Below, piece by piece: positions 1 to 14,455 of a stretch of DNA of 64,000 nt. Source of the stretch: Megachile rotundata (Eukaryota > Arthropoda > Insecta > Hymenoptera > Megachilidae). The notes under the pieces are model-generated. The model ran no database searches and was not told the origin of the DNA. It saw nothing but the letters and a program-made list of their open reading frames with translations. Numbering within the stretch: the stretch's first letter is position 1; each line of letters starts with the position of its first letter. The stretch is taken from assembly GCF_050947335.1 (NCBI RefSeq), contig NW_027473342.1, forward strand, positions 868,001 through 932,000. The letters are read 5' to 3'. The position numbers and the translations under genes were made by a program.

Positions 1-1092
1 TCACACAATCACACAATCACACAATCACACAATCACACAATCACACAATCACAATCACACAATCACAATCACGCAATCACACAATCACACAATCACCTAA
101 TCACACAATCACACAATCACACAACCACACAATCACACAAGCACACAATCACTCAATCAGACAATCACACACTCACACAATCACACAATCACACAATCAC
201 ACAACCACACAATCACACAATCACACAATCACACACTCACACATTCACACAGTCACAATCACACAATCACAATCACACAATCACAATCACACAACCACAA
301 TCACACAACCACAATCACACAACCACAATCACACATTCACACAATCACACAATCACACAATCACACAATCACACAATCACACAATCACACAATCACACAA
401 TCACACAATCACACAATCACACAATCACACAATCACACAATCACACAATCACACAATCACACAATCACACAATCACACAATCACACAATCACACAATCAC
501 ACAATCACACAATCACACAATCACACACTCACACAATCACACAGTCACAATCACACAGTCACAATCACACAACCACAATCACACAATCACACAATCACAC
601 AATCACACAATCACACAATCACACAATCACACAATCACAATCACACAATCACAATCACGCAATCACACAATCACACAATCACCTAATCACACAATCACAC
701 AATCACACAACCACACAATCACACAAGCACACAATCACTCAATCAGACAATCACACACTCACACAATCACACAATCACACAATCACACAACCACACAATC
801 ACACAATCACACAATCACACACTCACACATTCACACAGTCACAATCACACAATCACAATCACACAATCACAATCACACAACCACAATCACACAACCACAA
901 TCACACAACCACAATCACACATTCACACAATCACACAATCACACAATCACACAATCACACAATCACACAATCACACAATCACACAATCACACAATCACAC
1001 AATCACACAATCACACAATCACACAATCACACAATCACACAATCACACAATCACACAATCACACAATCACACAATCACACAATCACACAATC
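1..1092. repeat. Tandem ~590-bp units, two copies
   Basis: Two units in direct tandem, marked by ACGCAATC at 71 and 657 (586 bp apart). Each runs through ACCTAATC, ACACAAGC, AGACAATC, a CTC/CATTC/CAGTC cluster, three ACCACAATC hexamer steps and CATTC, then a pure octamer run (23 units at 339-522, 21 units at 925-1092). The same pair recurs at 13.93-15.0 kb, with markers at 14004 and 14598 (594 bp apart, one octamer longer). Confidence 0.9.
339..522. repeat. Pure octamer run, 23 units
   Basis: Uninterrupted ACACAATC between ACACATTC and ACACACTC. The counterpart 13,933 bp downstream (14272-14455) has the same 23 units. Confidence 0.95.
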
Positions 1093-1872
1093 ACACAACC
1101 ACACAATCACACAACCACACAATCACTCAATCACACAATCACACACTCACACAATCTCACAGTCACAATCACACAATCACACAATCACACAATCACACAA
1201 TCACACAATCACACAATCACACAATCACACAATCACACAATCACACACTCACACAATCACACAATCACACAATCACACAATCACACAATCACACACTCAC
1301 ACAATCACACAGTCACAATCACACAGTCACAATCACACAACCACAATCACACAATCACACAATCACACAATCACACAATCACACAATCACACAATCACAC
1401 AATCACACAATCACACAATCACACAATCACACAACCACACAATCACACAAGCACACAATCACTCAATCACACAATCACACACTCACACAATCACCTAATC
1501 ACACAATCGCACAATCACACAACCACACAATCACACAAGCACACAATCACTCAATCACACAATCACACACTCACACAATCGCACAGTCACAATCACACAA
1601 TCACACAATCACACAATCACACATTCACACAATCACACAATCACACAATCACACAATCACACAATCACACAATCACACAATCACACAACCACACAATCAC
1701 ACAATCACACAATCACACAACCACACACTCACACAATCACTCAATCACACAATCACACAATCACACAATCATAATCACACAATCACAATTACACCATCAC
1801 ACAATCACACAATCTCACAATCACACAATCACACAATCACACAATCACACAATCACACAATCACACAATCAC

Positions 1873-1996
1873 ACGATCACACAATCACACGATCACACGA
1901 TCACACAATCACACAATCACGCAATCACAATCACGGTCACTCAATCACGGCCACACAATCACGGTCACACAATCACGGTCACACAATCACGGTCAC
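1873..1996. repeat. Block B, type a
   Basis: 124 bp: three ACACGATC units, ACGCAATC, ACGGTC, ACTCAATC, GGCC once, then three GGTC steps at 14-bp spacing. It holds nine CpG and three GATC sites in otherwise CpG-poor DNA. Confidence 0.95.
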
Positions 1997-2079
1997 ACAA
2001 TCACACAATCACACAATCACACAATCACACAGTCACTATCACACAATCACACAATCACACAATCCCACAATCACACAAT

Positions 2080-2768
2080 CACACAACCACACAATCACAC
2101 ACTCACACAATCACACAATCACACAAGCACACAATCACTCAATCAGACAATCACACACTCACACAATCACACAATCACACAATCACACAACCACACAATC
2201 ACACAATCACACAATCACACACTCACACATTCACACAGTCACAATCACACAATCACAATCACACAATCACAATCACACAACCACAATCACACAACCACAA
2301 TCACACAACCACAATCACACATTCACACAATCACACAATCACACAATCACACAATCACACAATCACACAATCACACAATCACACAATCACACAATCACAC
2401 AATCACACAATCACACAATCACACAATCACACAATCACACAATCACACAATCACACAATCACACAAGCACACAATCACTCAATCACACAATCACACACTC
2501 ACACAATCACCTAATCACACAATCGCACAATCACACAATCACACAATCACACAATCACACAATCACACAATCACACAATCACACAATCACACAATCACAC
2601 AATCACACAATCACACAAGCACACAATCACTCAATCACACAATCACACACTCACACAATCACACAGTCACACAATCACACAATCACCTAATCACACAATC
2701 ACACAATCACACAATCACACAACCACACAATCACACAAGCACACAATCACTCAATCAGACAATCACAC
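2080..2768. repeat. Octamer array with AAGC/CAGAC landmarks
   Basis: Ordinary array with a 590-bp-family segment (ACAAGC, CAGAC, three ACCACAATC steps, CATTC, pure run from about 2325) and three ACCTAATC sites. The part from about 2600 is shared with 16265 onward at offset 13,663. No other feature seen. Confidence 0.8.
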
Positions 2769-2850
2769 ACTCACACAATCACACAATCACACAATCACAC
2801 AATCACATAATCACACAATCACACAATCACACAATCACACAATCACAATC

Positions 2851-3034
2851 ACGCAATCACACAATCACGATTGCACAATCACGATCACACAATCACGATC
2901 ACACAAAAACGATGACACAATCACGGTCACACAATCACGGTCACAAAATCACGGTCACACAGTCACGGTCACACAATCGCGGTCACACAATCACGCAGTC
3001 ACACAATCACACAGTCACACAATCACGCAGTCAC
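2851..3034. repeat. Block A, AAAAACGATGAC allele
   Basis: Starts at ACGCAATC, then CGATTGCAC, two CGATCAC, AAAAACGATGAC, four CGGTCAC steps, TCGCGGTCAC and two ACGCAGTC. Thirteen CpG in about 180 bp. Confidence 0.95.
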
Positions 3035-3140
3035 ACAATCACTCAATCACACAATCACACAATCACACAATCTCACAATCACACAATCACACAATCACAC
3101 AATCACACAATCACACAATCACACAATCACACAATCACAC

Positions 3141-3149
3141 AGTACACAC
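3141..3149. repeat. Block D, AGTACACAC register break
   Basis: A length variant that shifts the octamer register, followed by hexamer steps, AATTAC and TCGCAC. Confidence 0.9.
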
Positions 3150-3451
3150 AATCACAATCACACAATCACAATTACACAATCGCACAATCACACAATCACA
3201 CATTCACACAATCACACAATCACACAATCACACAATCACACAATCACACAATCACACAATCACACAACCACACAATCACACAATCACACAATCACACAAC
3301 CACACACTCACACAATCACTCAATCACACAATCACACAATCACACAATCACAATCACACAATCACAATTACACCATCACACAATCACACAATCTCACAAT
3401 CACACAATCACACAATCACACAATCACACAATCACACAATCACACAATCAC

Positions 3452-3575
3452 ACGATCACACAATCACACGATCACACGATCACACAATCACACAATCACG
3501 CAATCACAATCACGGTCACTCAATCACGGCCACACAATCACGGTCACACAATCACGGTCACACAATCACGGTCAC
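3452..3575. repeat. Block B, type a, three GGTC rungs
   Basis: 124 bp and complete. Same layout as 1873-1996, 1,579 bp away. Confidence 0.95.
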
Positions 3576-4167
3576 ACAATCACACAATCACACAATCACA
3601 CAATCACACAGTCACTATCACACAATCACACAATCACACAATCACACAATCACACAATCACACAATCACACAATCACACAACCACACAATCACACACTCA
3701 CACAATCACACAATCACACAATCACACAATCACACAATCACACAATCACACAATCACACAATCACACAATCACACAGTCACAATCACACAATCACAATCA
3801 CACAATCACAATCACACAGTCACAATCACACAACCACAATCACACAATCACACAATCACACAATCACACAATCACACAATCACACAATCACACAATCACA
3901 CAATCACACAATCACTCAATCACACAATCACACAAGCACACAATCACTCAATCACACAATCACACACTCACACAATCACACAGTCACACAATCACACAAT
4001 CACCTAATCACACAATCACACAATCACACAATCACACAACCACACAATCACACAAGCACACAATCACTCAATCAGACAATCACACACTCACACAATCACA
4101 CAATCACACAATCACACAATCACATAATCACACAATCACACAATCACACAATCACACAATCACAATC

Positions 4168-4351
4168 ACGCAATCACACAATCACGATTGCACAATCACG
4201 ATCACACAATCACGATCACACAAAAACGATGACACAATCACGGTCACACAATCACGGTCACAAAATCACGGTCACACAGTCACGGTCACACAATCGCGGT
4301 CACACAATCACGCAGTCACACAATCACACAGTCACACAATCACGCAGTCAC
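4168..4351. repeat. Block A, AAAAACGATGAC allele
   Basis: Second copy, 1,317 bp after the first. The partner pair at 7085 and 8394 is 1,309 bp apart, one octamer less. Confidence 0.95.
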
Positions 4352-4457
4352 ACAATCACTCAATCACACAATCACACAATCACACAATCTCACAATCACA
4401 CAATCACACAATCACACAATCACACAATCACACAATCACACAATCACACAATCACAC

Positions 4458-4466
4458 AGTACACAC
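4458..4466. repeat. Block D
   Basis: AGTACACAC, 229 bp after the block A ATG, the same distance as at 2912/3141. Confidence 0.9.
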
Positions 4467-5279
4467 AATCACAATCACACAATCACAATTACACAATCGC
4501 ACAATCACACAATCACACAATCACACAGTCACACAATCACACAATCACACAACCACACAATCACACAACCACACAATCACACAAGCACACAATCACTCAA
4601 TCACACAATCACACACTCACACAATGGCACAGTCACAATCACACAATCACACAATCACACAATCACACAATCACACAATCACACAATCACACAATCACAC
4701 AACCACACAATCACACAATCACACAATCACACAACCACACACACACACAATCACTCAATCACACAATCACACAATCACACAATCACAATTACACAATCAC
4801 AATTACACAATCACACAATCACACAATCACACAATCGCACAATCACAATTACACAATCACACAATCACACAATCACACAATCACACACTCACACAATCAC
4901 ACAATCACACAATCACACAATCACACACTCACACAATCACACAGACACAATCACACAATCACAATCACACAATCACAATCACACAATCACAATCACACAA
5001 TCACAATCACACAACCACAATCACACAATCACACAATCACACAATCACACAATCACACAATCACACAATCACACAATCACACAATCACACAATCACACAA
5101 TCACACAACCACACAATCACACAAGCACACAGTCACTCAATCACACAATCACACACTCACACAATCACACAGTCACAATCACACAATCACACAATCACAC
5201 AATCACCTAATCACACAATCACACAATCACACAACCACACAATCACACAAGCACACAATCACTCAATCAGACAATCACA

Positions 5280-7010
5280 CACTCACACAATCACACAATC
5301 ACACAATCACACAATCACATAATCACACAATCACACAATCACACAATCACACAATCACACAATCACACAATCACCTAATCACACAATCAAACAATCACAA
5401 AACCACACAATCACACAATCACACAATCACACAATCACACAATCACACAATCACACAATCACACAATCACACACTCACACAATCACACACTCACCCAATC
5501 ACACAATCACACAATCACACAATCACACAATCACAAAATCACACACTCACACAATCACACAATCACACAATCACGCAATCACAATCACGGTCACTCAATC
5601 ACGGCCACACAATCACGGTCACACAATCACGGTCACACAATCACGGTCACACAATCACACAATCACACAATCACACAATCACACAGTCACTATCACACAA
5701 TCACACAATCACACAATCACACAATCACACAACCACACAATCACACAACCACACAATCACTCAATCACACAATCACACACTCACACAATCACACAGTCAC
5801 ACTCACACAATCACACAATCACACAATCACACAATCACAATTACACAATCACAATTACACAATCACACAATCACACAATCACACAATCACACAATCGCAC
5901 AATCACAATTACACAATCACACAATCACACAATCACACAATCACACAATCACACACTCACACAATCACACAATCACACAATCACACAATCACACAATCAC
6001 ACAATCACACAATCACACAATCGCACAACCACACAATCACACAAGCTCACAATCACTCAATCACACAATCACACACTCACACAATCACACAGTCACAATC
6101 ACACAATCACACAATCACACAATCACCTAATCACACAATCACACAATCACACAACCACACAATCGCACAAGCACACAATCACTCAATCAGACAATCACAC
6201 ACTCACACAATCACACAATCACACAATCACACAATCACATAATCACACAATCACACAATCACACAATCACACAATCACACAATCACACAATCACACAATC
6301 ACACAATCACACAATCACACAATCACACAATCACACAATCACACAATCACACAACCACACAATCGCACAAGCACACAATCACTCAATCACACAATGACAC
6401 ACTCACACAATCACACAGTCACAATCACACAATCACACAATCACACAATCACCTAATCACACAATCACACAATCACACAACCACACAATCACACAAGCCC
6501 ACAATCACTCAATCAGACAATCACACACTCACACAATCACAAAATCACACAATCACATAATCACACAATCACACAATCACACAATCACACAATCACACAG
6601 TCACACAATCACACAATCACACAATCAAACAATCACACGATCACACAATCACACAATCACACAATCACACAATCACGCAATCACACACTCACACAATCAC
6701 ACACTCACACAATCACACAATCACACAATCACAAAATCACACAACCACACAATCACACAATCACACACTCACACAATCACACAGTCACAATCACACAATC
6801 AGAATCACACAATCACAATCACACAACCACAATCACACAACCACAATCACACAACCGCAATCACACATTCACACAATCACACAATCACACAATCACACAA
6901 TCACACAATCACACAATCACACAATCACACAATCACACAATCACACAATCACACAATCACACAATCACACAATCACACAATCACACAATCACACAATCAC
7001 ACAATCACAC
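5280..7010. repeat. Module M4, copy 1 (others at 17370-19100 and 24110-26190)
   Basis: Landmarks in order: ACATAATC 5319, ACCTAATC 5374, AAACAATC 5388, CCCAATC, short block B 5573, AATGAC 6394, AAGCCCAC about 6496, CATTC 6863-6870, then a pure run to 7008. The second copy lies 12,094 bp downstream at the start and 12,078-12,086 later. Position about 6855 (ACCGCAATC) is a private G. Confidence 0.87.
5573..5650. repeat. Block B, short form without GATC units
   Basis: 78 bp: ACGCAATC, GGCC and three GGTC rungs. The GATC triplet is replaced by plain octamers and an ACAAAATC. Confidence 0.93.
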
Positions 7011-7084
7011 ACTCACACAATCACACAATCACACAATCACATAATCACACAATCACACAATCACACAATCACACAATCACAATC

Positions 7085-7268
7085 ACGCAATCACACAATC
7101 ACGATTGCACAATCACGATCACACAATCACGATCACACAAAAACGATGACACAATCACGGTCACACAATCACGGTCACAAAATCACGGTCACACAGTCAC
7201 GGTCACACAATCGCGGTCACACAATCACGCAGTCACACAATCACACAGTCACACAATCACGCAGTCAC
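7085..7268. repeat. Block A, AAAAACGATGAC allele
   Basis: Third copy, 4,234 bp after the first with no length change. Confidence 0.95.
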
Positions 7269-7374
7269 ACAATCACTCAATCACACAATCACACAATCAC
7301 ACAATCTCACAATCACACAATCACACAATCACACAATCACACAATCACACAATCACACAATCACACAATCACAC

Positions 7375-7383
7375 AGTACACAC
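7375..7383. repeat. Block D
   Basis: AGTACACAC, 4,234 bp after the copy at 3141. Confidence 0.9.
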
Positions 7384-7685
7384 AATCACAATCACACAAT
7401 CACAATTACACAATCGCACAATCACACAATCACACATTCACACAATCACACAATCACACAATCACACAATCACACAATCACACAATCACACAATCACACA
7501 ACCACACAATCACACAATCACACAATCACACAACCACACACTCACACAATCACTCAATCACACAATCACACAATCACACAATCACAATCACACAATCACA
7601 ATTACACCATCACACAATCACACAATCTCACAATCACACAATCACACAATCACACAATCACACAATCACACAATCACACAATCAC

Positions 7686-7809
7686 ACGATCACACAATCA
7701 CACGATCACACGATCACACAATCACACAATCACGCAATCACAATCACGGTCACTCAATCACGGCCACACAATCACGGTCACACAATCACGGTCACACAAT
7801 CACGGTCAC
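7686..7809. repeat. Block B, type a, three GGTC rungs
   Basis: Complete 124-bp copy at offset 4,234 from 3452. Confidence 0.95.
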
Positions 7810-8393
7810 ACAATCACACAATCACACAATCACACAATCACACAGTCACTATCACACAATCACACAATCACACAATCACACAATCACACAATCACACAAT
7901 CACACAACCACACAATCACACACTCACACAATCACACAATCACACAATCACACAATCACACAATCACACAATCACACAATCACACACTCACACAATCACA
8001 CAGTCACAATCACACAATCACAATCACACAATCACAATCACACAGTCACAATCACACAACCACAATCACACAATCACACAATCACACAATCACACAATCA
8101 CACAATCACACAATCACACAATCACACAATCACACAATCACTCAATCACACAATCACACAAGCACACAATCACTCAATCACACAATCACACACTCACACA
8201 ATCACACAGTCACACAATCACACAATCACCTAATCACACAATCACACAATCACACAATCACACAACCACACAATCACACAAGCACACAATCACTCAATCA
8301 GACAATCACACACTCACACAATCACACAATCACACAATCACACAATCACATAATCACACAATCACACAATCACACAATCACACAATCACAATC

Positions 8394-8577
8394 ACGCAAT
8401 CACACAATCACGATTGCACAATCACGATCACACAATCACGATCACACAAAAACGATGACACAATCACGGTCACACAATCACGGTCACAAAATCACGGTCA
8501 CACAGTCACGGTCACACAATCGCGGTCACACAATCACGCAGTCACACAATCACACAGTCACACAATCACGCAGTCAC
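8394..8577. repeat. Block A, AAAAACGATGAC allele
   Basis: Fourth copy, partner of 4168 at offset 4,226. Confidence 0.95.
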
Positions 8578-8683
8578 ACAATCACTCAATCACACAATCA
8601 CACAATCACACAATCTCACAATCACACAATCACACAATCACACAATCACACAATCACACAATCACACAATCACACAATCACAC

Positions 8684-8692
8684 AGTACACAC
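8684..8692. repeat. Block D
   Basis: AGTACACAC, offset 4,226 from 4458. Confidence 0.9.
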
Positions 8693-9790
8693 AATCACAA
8701 TCACACAATCACAATTACACAATCGCACAATCACACAATCACACAATCACACAGTCACACAATCACACAATCACACAACCACACAATCACACAACCACAC
8801 AATCACACAAGCACACAATCACTCAATCACACAATCACACACTCACACAATGGCACAGTCACAATCACACAATCACACAATCACACAATCACACAATCAC
8901 ACAATCACACAATCACACAATCACACAACCACACAATCACACAATCACACAATCACACAACCACACACACACACAATCACTCAATCACACAATCACACAA
9001 TCACACAATCACAATTACACAATCACAATTACACAATCACACAATCACACAATCACACAATCGCACAATCACAATTACACAATCACACAATCACACAATC
9101 ACACAATCACACACTCACACAATCACACAATCACACAATCACACAATCACACACTCACACAATCACACAGACACAATCACACAATCACAATCACACAATC
9201 ACAATCACACAATCACAATCACACAATCACAATCACACAACCACAATCACACAATCACACAATCACACAATCACACAATCACACAATCACACAATCACAC
9301 AATCACACAATCACACAATCACACAATCACACAACCACACAATCACACAAGCACACAGTCACTCAATCACACAATCACACACTCACACAATCACACAGTC
9401 ACAATCACACAATCACACAATCACACAATCACCTAATCACACAATCACACAATCACACAACCACACAATCACACAAGCACACAATCACTCAATCAGACAA
9501 TCACACACTCACACAATCACACAATCACACAATCACACAATCACATAATCACACAATCACACAATCACACAATCACACAATCACACAATCACACAATCAC
9601 CTAATCACACAATCAAACAATCACAAAACCACACAATCACACAATCACACAATCACACAATCACACAATCACACAATCACACAATCACACACTCACACAA
9701 TCACACACTCACCCAATCACACAATCACACAATCACACAATCACACAATCACAAAATCACACACTCACACAATCACACAATCACACAATC

Positions 9791-9882
9791 ACGCAATCAC
9801 AATCACGGTCACTCAATCACGGCCACACAATCACGGTCACACAATCACGGTCACACAATCACGGTCACACAATCACGGTCAC
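9791..9882. repeat. Block B, short form, four GGTC rungs
   Basis: Lacks the GATC triplet. One 14-bp rung longer than its partner at 5573. Confidence 0.93.
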
Positions 9883-10612
9883 ACAATCACACAATCACAC
9901 AATCACACAATCACACAGTCACTATCACACAATCACACAATCACACAATCACACAATCACACAACCACACAATCACACAACCACACAATCACTCAATCAC
10001 ACAATCACACACTCACACAATCACACAGTCACACTCACACAATCACACAATCACACAATCACACAATCACAATTACACAATCACAATTACACAATCACAC
10101 AATCACACAATCACACAATCACACAATCGCACAATCACAATTACACAATCACACAATCACACAATCACACAATCACACAATCACACACTCACACAATCAC
10201 ACAATCACACAATCACACAATCACACAATCACACAATCACACAATCACACAATCGCACAACCACACAATCACACAAGCTCACAATCACTCAATCACACAA
10301 TCACACACTCACACAATCACACAGTCACAATCACACAATCACACAATCACACAATCACCTAATCACACAATCACACAATCACACAACCACACAATCGCAC
10401 AAGCACACAATCACTCAATCAGACAATCACACACTCACACAATCACACAATCACACAATCACACAATCACATAATCACACAATCACGCAATCACACACTC
10501 ACACAATCACACACTCACACAATCACACAATCACACAATCACACAGTCACAATCACACAATCAGAATCACACAATCACACAATCACACATTCACACAATC
10601 ACAGAATCACAC

Positions 10613-10621
10613 AGTACACAC
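10613..10621. repeat. Block D, AGAATC-linked
   Basis: AGTACACAC preceded by AGAATC, a context shared only with 19509 and 30848. Confidence 0.9.
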
Positions 10622-10755
10622 AATCACAATCACACAATCACAATCACACAATCACACAATCACATAATCACACAATCACACAATCACACAATCACACAAT
10701 CACACAATCACACAATCACACAATCACACAGACACACAATCACACAATCACAATC

Positions 10756-10812
10756 ACGCAATCCCACAATCACGATGGCACAATCACAATCACACAATCA
10801 CAATTACACCAT
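10756..10812. repeat. Block C, private CGATGGC variant
   Basis: ACGCAATCCC, then CGATGGC where the other 17 copies have CGATTGC, then AATTACACCATC. The change creates an ATG at 10775 but is a single base. Confidence 0.93.
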
Positions 10813-12161
10813 CACACAATCACACAATCTCACAATCACACAATCACACAATCACACAATCGCACAATCACACAATCGCACAATCACAATTACACAATCA
10901 CACAATCACATAATCACACAATCACACACTCACACAATCACACAATCACACAATCACACAATCACACACTCACACAATCACACAGACACAATCACACAAT
11001 CACAATCACACAATCACAATCACACAACCACAATCACACAATCACACAATCACACAATCACACAAACACACAATCACACAATCACACAATCACACAATCA
11101 CACAATCACACAATCACACAATCACACAATCACACAATCACACAATCACACAATCACACAACCACACAATCGCACAAGCACACAATCACTCAATCACACA
11201 ATGACACACTCACACAATCACACAGTCACAATCACACAATCACACAATCACCTAATCACACAATCACACAGTCACAATCACACAATCACACACTCACACA
11301 ATCACACAATCACACAATCACAATCACACAGTCACACTCACACAATCACACAATCACACAATCACAATCACACAGTCACAATCACACAACCACAATGACA
11401 CAATCACACAATCACACAATCACACAATCACACAATCACACAATCACACAATCACACAATCGCACAATCACACAATCGCACAATCACACAATCACACAAT
11501 CACACAGTCACACAATCACACAATCACACAATCACACAATCACACAATCACACAATCACACAATCACACAATCACACAATCACACATTCACACAATCACA
11601 CAGTCACAATCACACAGTCACAATCACACAACCACAATCACACAATCACACAATCACACAATCACACAATCACACAATCACACAATCACACAATCACACA
11701 ATCACAATCACACAATCACAATCACACAATCACACAATCACACAATCACCTAATCACACAATCACACAATCACACAACCACACAATCACACAAGCACACA
11801 ATCACTCAATCAGACAATCACACACTCACACAATCACACAATCACACAATCACACAACCACACAATCACACAATCACACAATCACACACTCACACATTCA
11901 CACAGTCACAATCACACAATCACAATCACACAATCACAATCACACAACCACAATCACACAACCACAATCACACAACCACAATCACACATTCACACAATCA
12001 CACAATCACACAATCACACAATCACACAATCACACAATCACACAATCACACAATCACACAATCACACAATCACACAATCACACAATCACACAATCACTCA
12101 ATCACACACTCACACAATCACACAATCACACAATCACACACTCACACAATCACACAATCAC

Positions 12162-12285
12162 ACGATCACACAATCACACGATCACACGATCACACAATCA
12201 CACAATCACGCAAGCACAATCACGGTCACTCAATCACGGCCACACAATCACGGTCACACAATCACGGTCACACAATCACGGTCAC
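12162..12285. repeat. Block B, type b (CAAGCAC), first occurrence
   Basis: 124 bp. After ACGC it reads AAGCAC instead of AATCAC, the allele that dominates as far as 35 kb. Three GGTC rungs. Confidence 0.95.
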
Positions 12286-12399
12286 ACAATCACACAATCA
12301 CACAATCACACAATCACACAGTCACTATCACACAATCACACAATCACACAATCACACAACCACACATTCACACAACCACACAATCACTCAATCACACAC

Positions 12400-13934
12400 T
12401 CACACAATCACACAGACACACAATCACACAATCACAATCACGCAATCCCACAATCACGATTGCACAATCACAATCACACAATCACAATTACACCATCACA
12501 CAATCACACAATCTCACAATCACACAATCACACAATCACACAATCGCACAATCACACAATCGCACAATCACAATTACACAATCACACAATCACATAATCA
12601 CACAATCACACACTCACACAATCACACAATCACACACTCACACAATCACACAGACACAATCACACAATCACAATCACACAATCACAATCACACAATCACA
12701 ATCACACAACCACAATCACACAATCACACAATCACACAATCACACAATCACACAATCACACAATCACACACTCACACAATCACACAATCACAATCACACA
12801 ATCACAATCACACAATCACAATCACACAGTCACAATCACACAACCACAATCACACAATCACACGATAACACAATCACACAATCACACAATCACACAAGCA
12901 CACAATCACTCAATCAGACAATCACACACTCACACAATCACACAATCACACAATCACATAATCACACAATCACACAATCACACAATCACACAATCACACA
13001 ATCACACAATCACCTAATCACACAATCAAACAATCACACAACCACACAATCACACAAGCACACAATCACTCAATCACACAATCACACAATCACACAATCA
13101 CACAATCACCTAATCACACAATCACACAATCACACAACCACACAATCACACAAGCACACAATCACTCAATCACACAAACACACACTCACACAATCACACA
13201 GTCACAATCACACAGTCACAATCACATAATCACAATCACACAATCACAATCACACAATCACACAATCACACAATCACACAACCACACAATCACACAAGCA
13301 CACAATCACTCAATCAGACAATCACACACTCACACAATCACACAATCACACAATCACACAACCACACAATCACACAATCACACACTCACACAATCACACA
13401 GTCACAATCACACAATCACAATCACACAATCACAACCACACAACCACAATCACACAACCACAATCACACAACCACAATCACACATTCACACAATCACACA
13501 GTCACACAATCACACAATCACACAATCACACAATCACACAATCACACAATCACACAATCACACAATCACACACTCACACAATCACACAATCACACAATCA
13601 CAATCACACAGTCACACTCACACAATCACACAATCACACAATCACAATCACACAGTCACAATCACACAACCACAATGACACAATCACACAATCACACAAT
13701 CACACAATCACACAATCACACAATCACACAATCACACAATCACACAATCACACAATCGCACAATCACACAATCGCACAATCACACAATCACACAATCACA
13801 CAGTCACACAATCACACAATCACACAATCACACAATCACACAATCACACAATCACACAATCACACAATCACACACTCACACAATCACACAGTCACAATCA
13901 CACAGTCACAATCACACAACCACAATCACACAAT
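12400..13934. repeat. Mixed octamer array with block C, GATAAC and F junction
   Basis: Contains a block C, the unique ACACGATAAC at about 12862, repeated ACAAGC/CAGAC and ACCTAATC sites, hexamer-rich ACCACAATC stretches and an F junction with ATG at 13675, 2,280 bp after the one at 11395. No constant-offset partner was established for the whole stretch. No gene seen. Confidence 0.8.
12440..12496. repeat. Block C
   Basis: ACGCAATCCC, CGATTGCAC, AATTACACCATC; preceded by ACAGACACAC. Confidence 0.93.
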
Positions 13935-14271
13935 CACACAATCACACAATCACACAATCACACAATCACACAATCACACAATCACAATCACACAATCACA
14001 ATCACGCAATCACACAATCACACAATCACCTAATCACACAATCACACAATCACACAACCACACAATCACACAAGCACACAATCACTCAATCAGACAATCA
14101 CACACTCACACAATCACACAATCACACAATCACACAACCACACAATCACACAATCACACAATCACACACTCACACATTCACACAGTCACAATCACACAAT
14201 CACAATCACACAATCACAATCACACAACCACAATCACACAACCACAATCACACAACCACAATCACACATTC

Positions 14272-14455
14272 ACACAATCACACAATCACACAATCACACA
14301 ATCACACAATCACACAATCACACAATCACACAATCACACAATCACACAATCACACAATCACACAATCACACAATCACACAATCACACAATCACACAATCA
14401 CACAATCACACAATCACACAATCACACAATCACACAATCACACAATCACACAATC
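14272..14455. repeat. Pure octamer run, 23 units
   Basis: Flanked by ACACATTC and ACACACTC. Same unit count as 339-522. Confidence 0.95.

Larger units (their letters stand above)
1..2080. repeat. Module M1, left copy (partner 13934-15997)
   Basis: Variant bases recur downstream at offsets of 13,933 (ACGCAATC 71), 13,941 (657), 13,925 (TCTCACAG 1156) and 13,917 (block B 1873; CCCAC 2064). All offset changes are multiples of 8. It also carries the rare ATCATAATC near 1770, shared with the partner near 15688. The left end lies outside the window. The two copies diverge just after 2080. Confidence 0.88.
2600..3710. repeat. Module M3 (partner 16265-17370, offset 13,663)
   Basis: The offset is constant at 13,663 for ACACAAGC (2619/16282), the block A ATG (2912/16575), AGTAC (3141/16804) and CACTATC (3615/17278), so there is no net length change over 1.1 kb. 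One private base was noticed: position 17014 is A where the left copy has C. Similarity ends at about 3710/17370. Confidence 0.9.
2770..6240. repeat. Module M2, left copy (partner 7011-10470)
   Basis: Two block A copies, two D, two B and the single AATGGC site at 4624. Offsets to the right copy are 4,234 (2807-3615), 4,226 (4229-5388), 4,218 (5573-5603) and 4,232 (6126). The steps are -8, -8 and +14; the last is one extra GGTC rung in the right copy. Array between landmarks is otherwise unremarkable. Confidence 0.9.
7011..10470. repeat. Module M2, right copy
   Basis: Repeats 2770-6240 in order. The right end is abrupt. After ACATAATC at about 10472 the left copy continues with a long octamer tract, AATGAC and AAGCCCAC, while this copy goes straight to ACGCAATC and CTC, a net loss of roughly 0.4 kb. 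Confidence 0.9.
10470..12400. repeat. Module M5, copy 1 (others at 19460-21290 and 30800-32600)
   Basis: Order: AGAATC, AGTACACAC, ACAGACAC, block C, AATTAC/TCGCAC, AATGAC about 11201, CAGTCACACTCAC, F junction ATG 11395, ACCTAATC, CATTC, block B type b. Offsets to copy 2 are 8,896 (10613, 10763), 8,904 (11395) and 8,888 (12208). Similarity ends near 12400, where this copy reads CAGACAC and copy 2 reads CAGTCAC. Confidence 0.87.

Noticed and set aside
2885..2920. AAAAACGATGAC as a start region with ribosome-binding context
   Set aside because: No Shine-Dalgarno or distinctive Kozak context. The string is a variant in block A repeated nine times in two alleles, and the frame downstream is only repeat.
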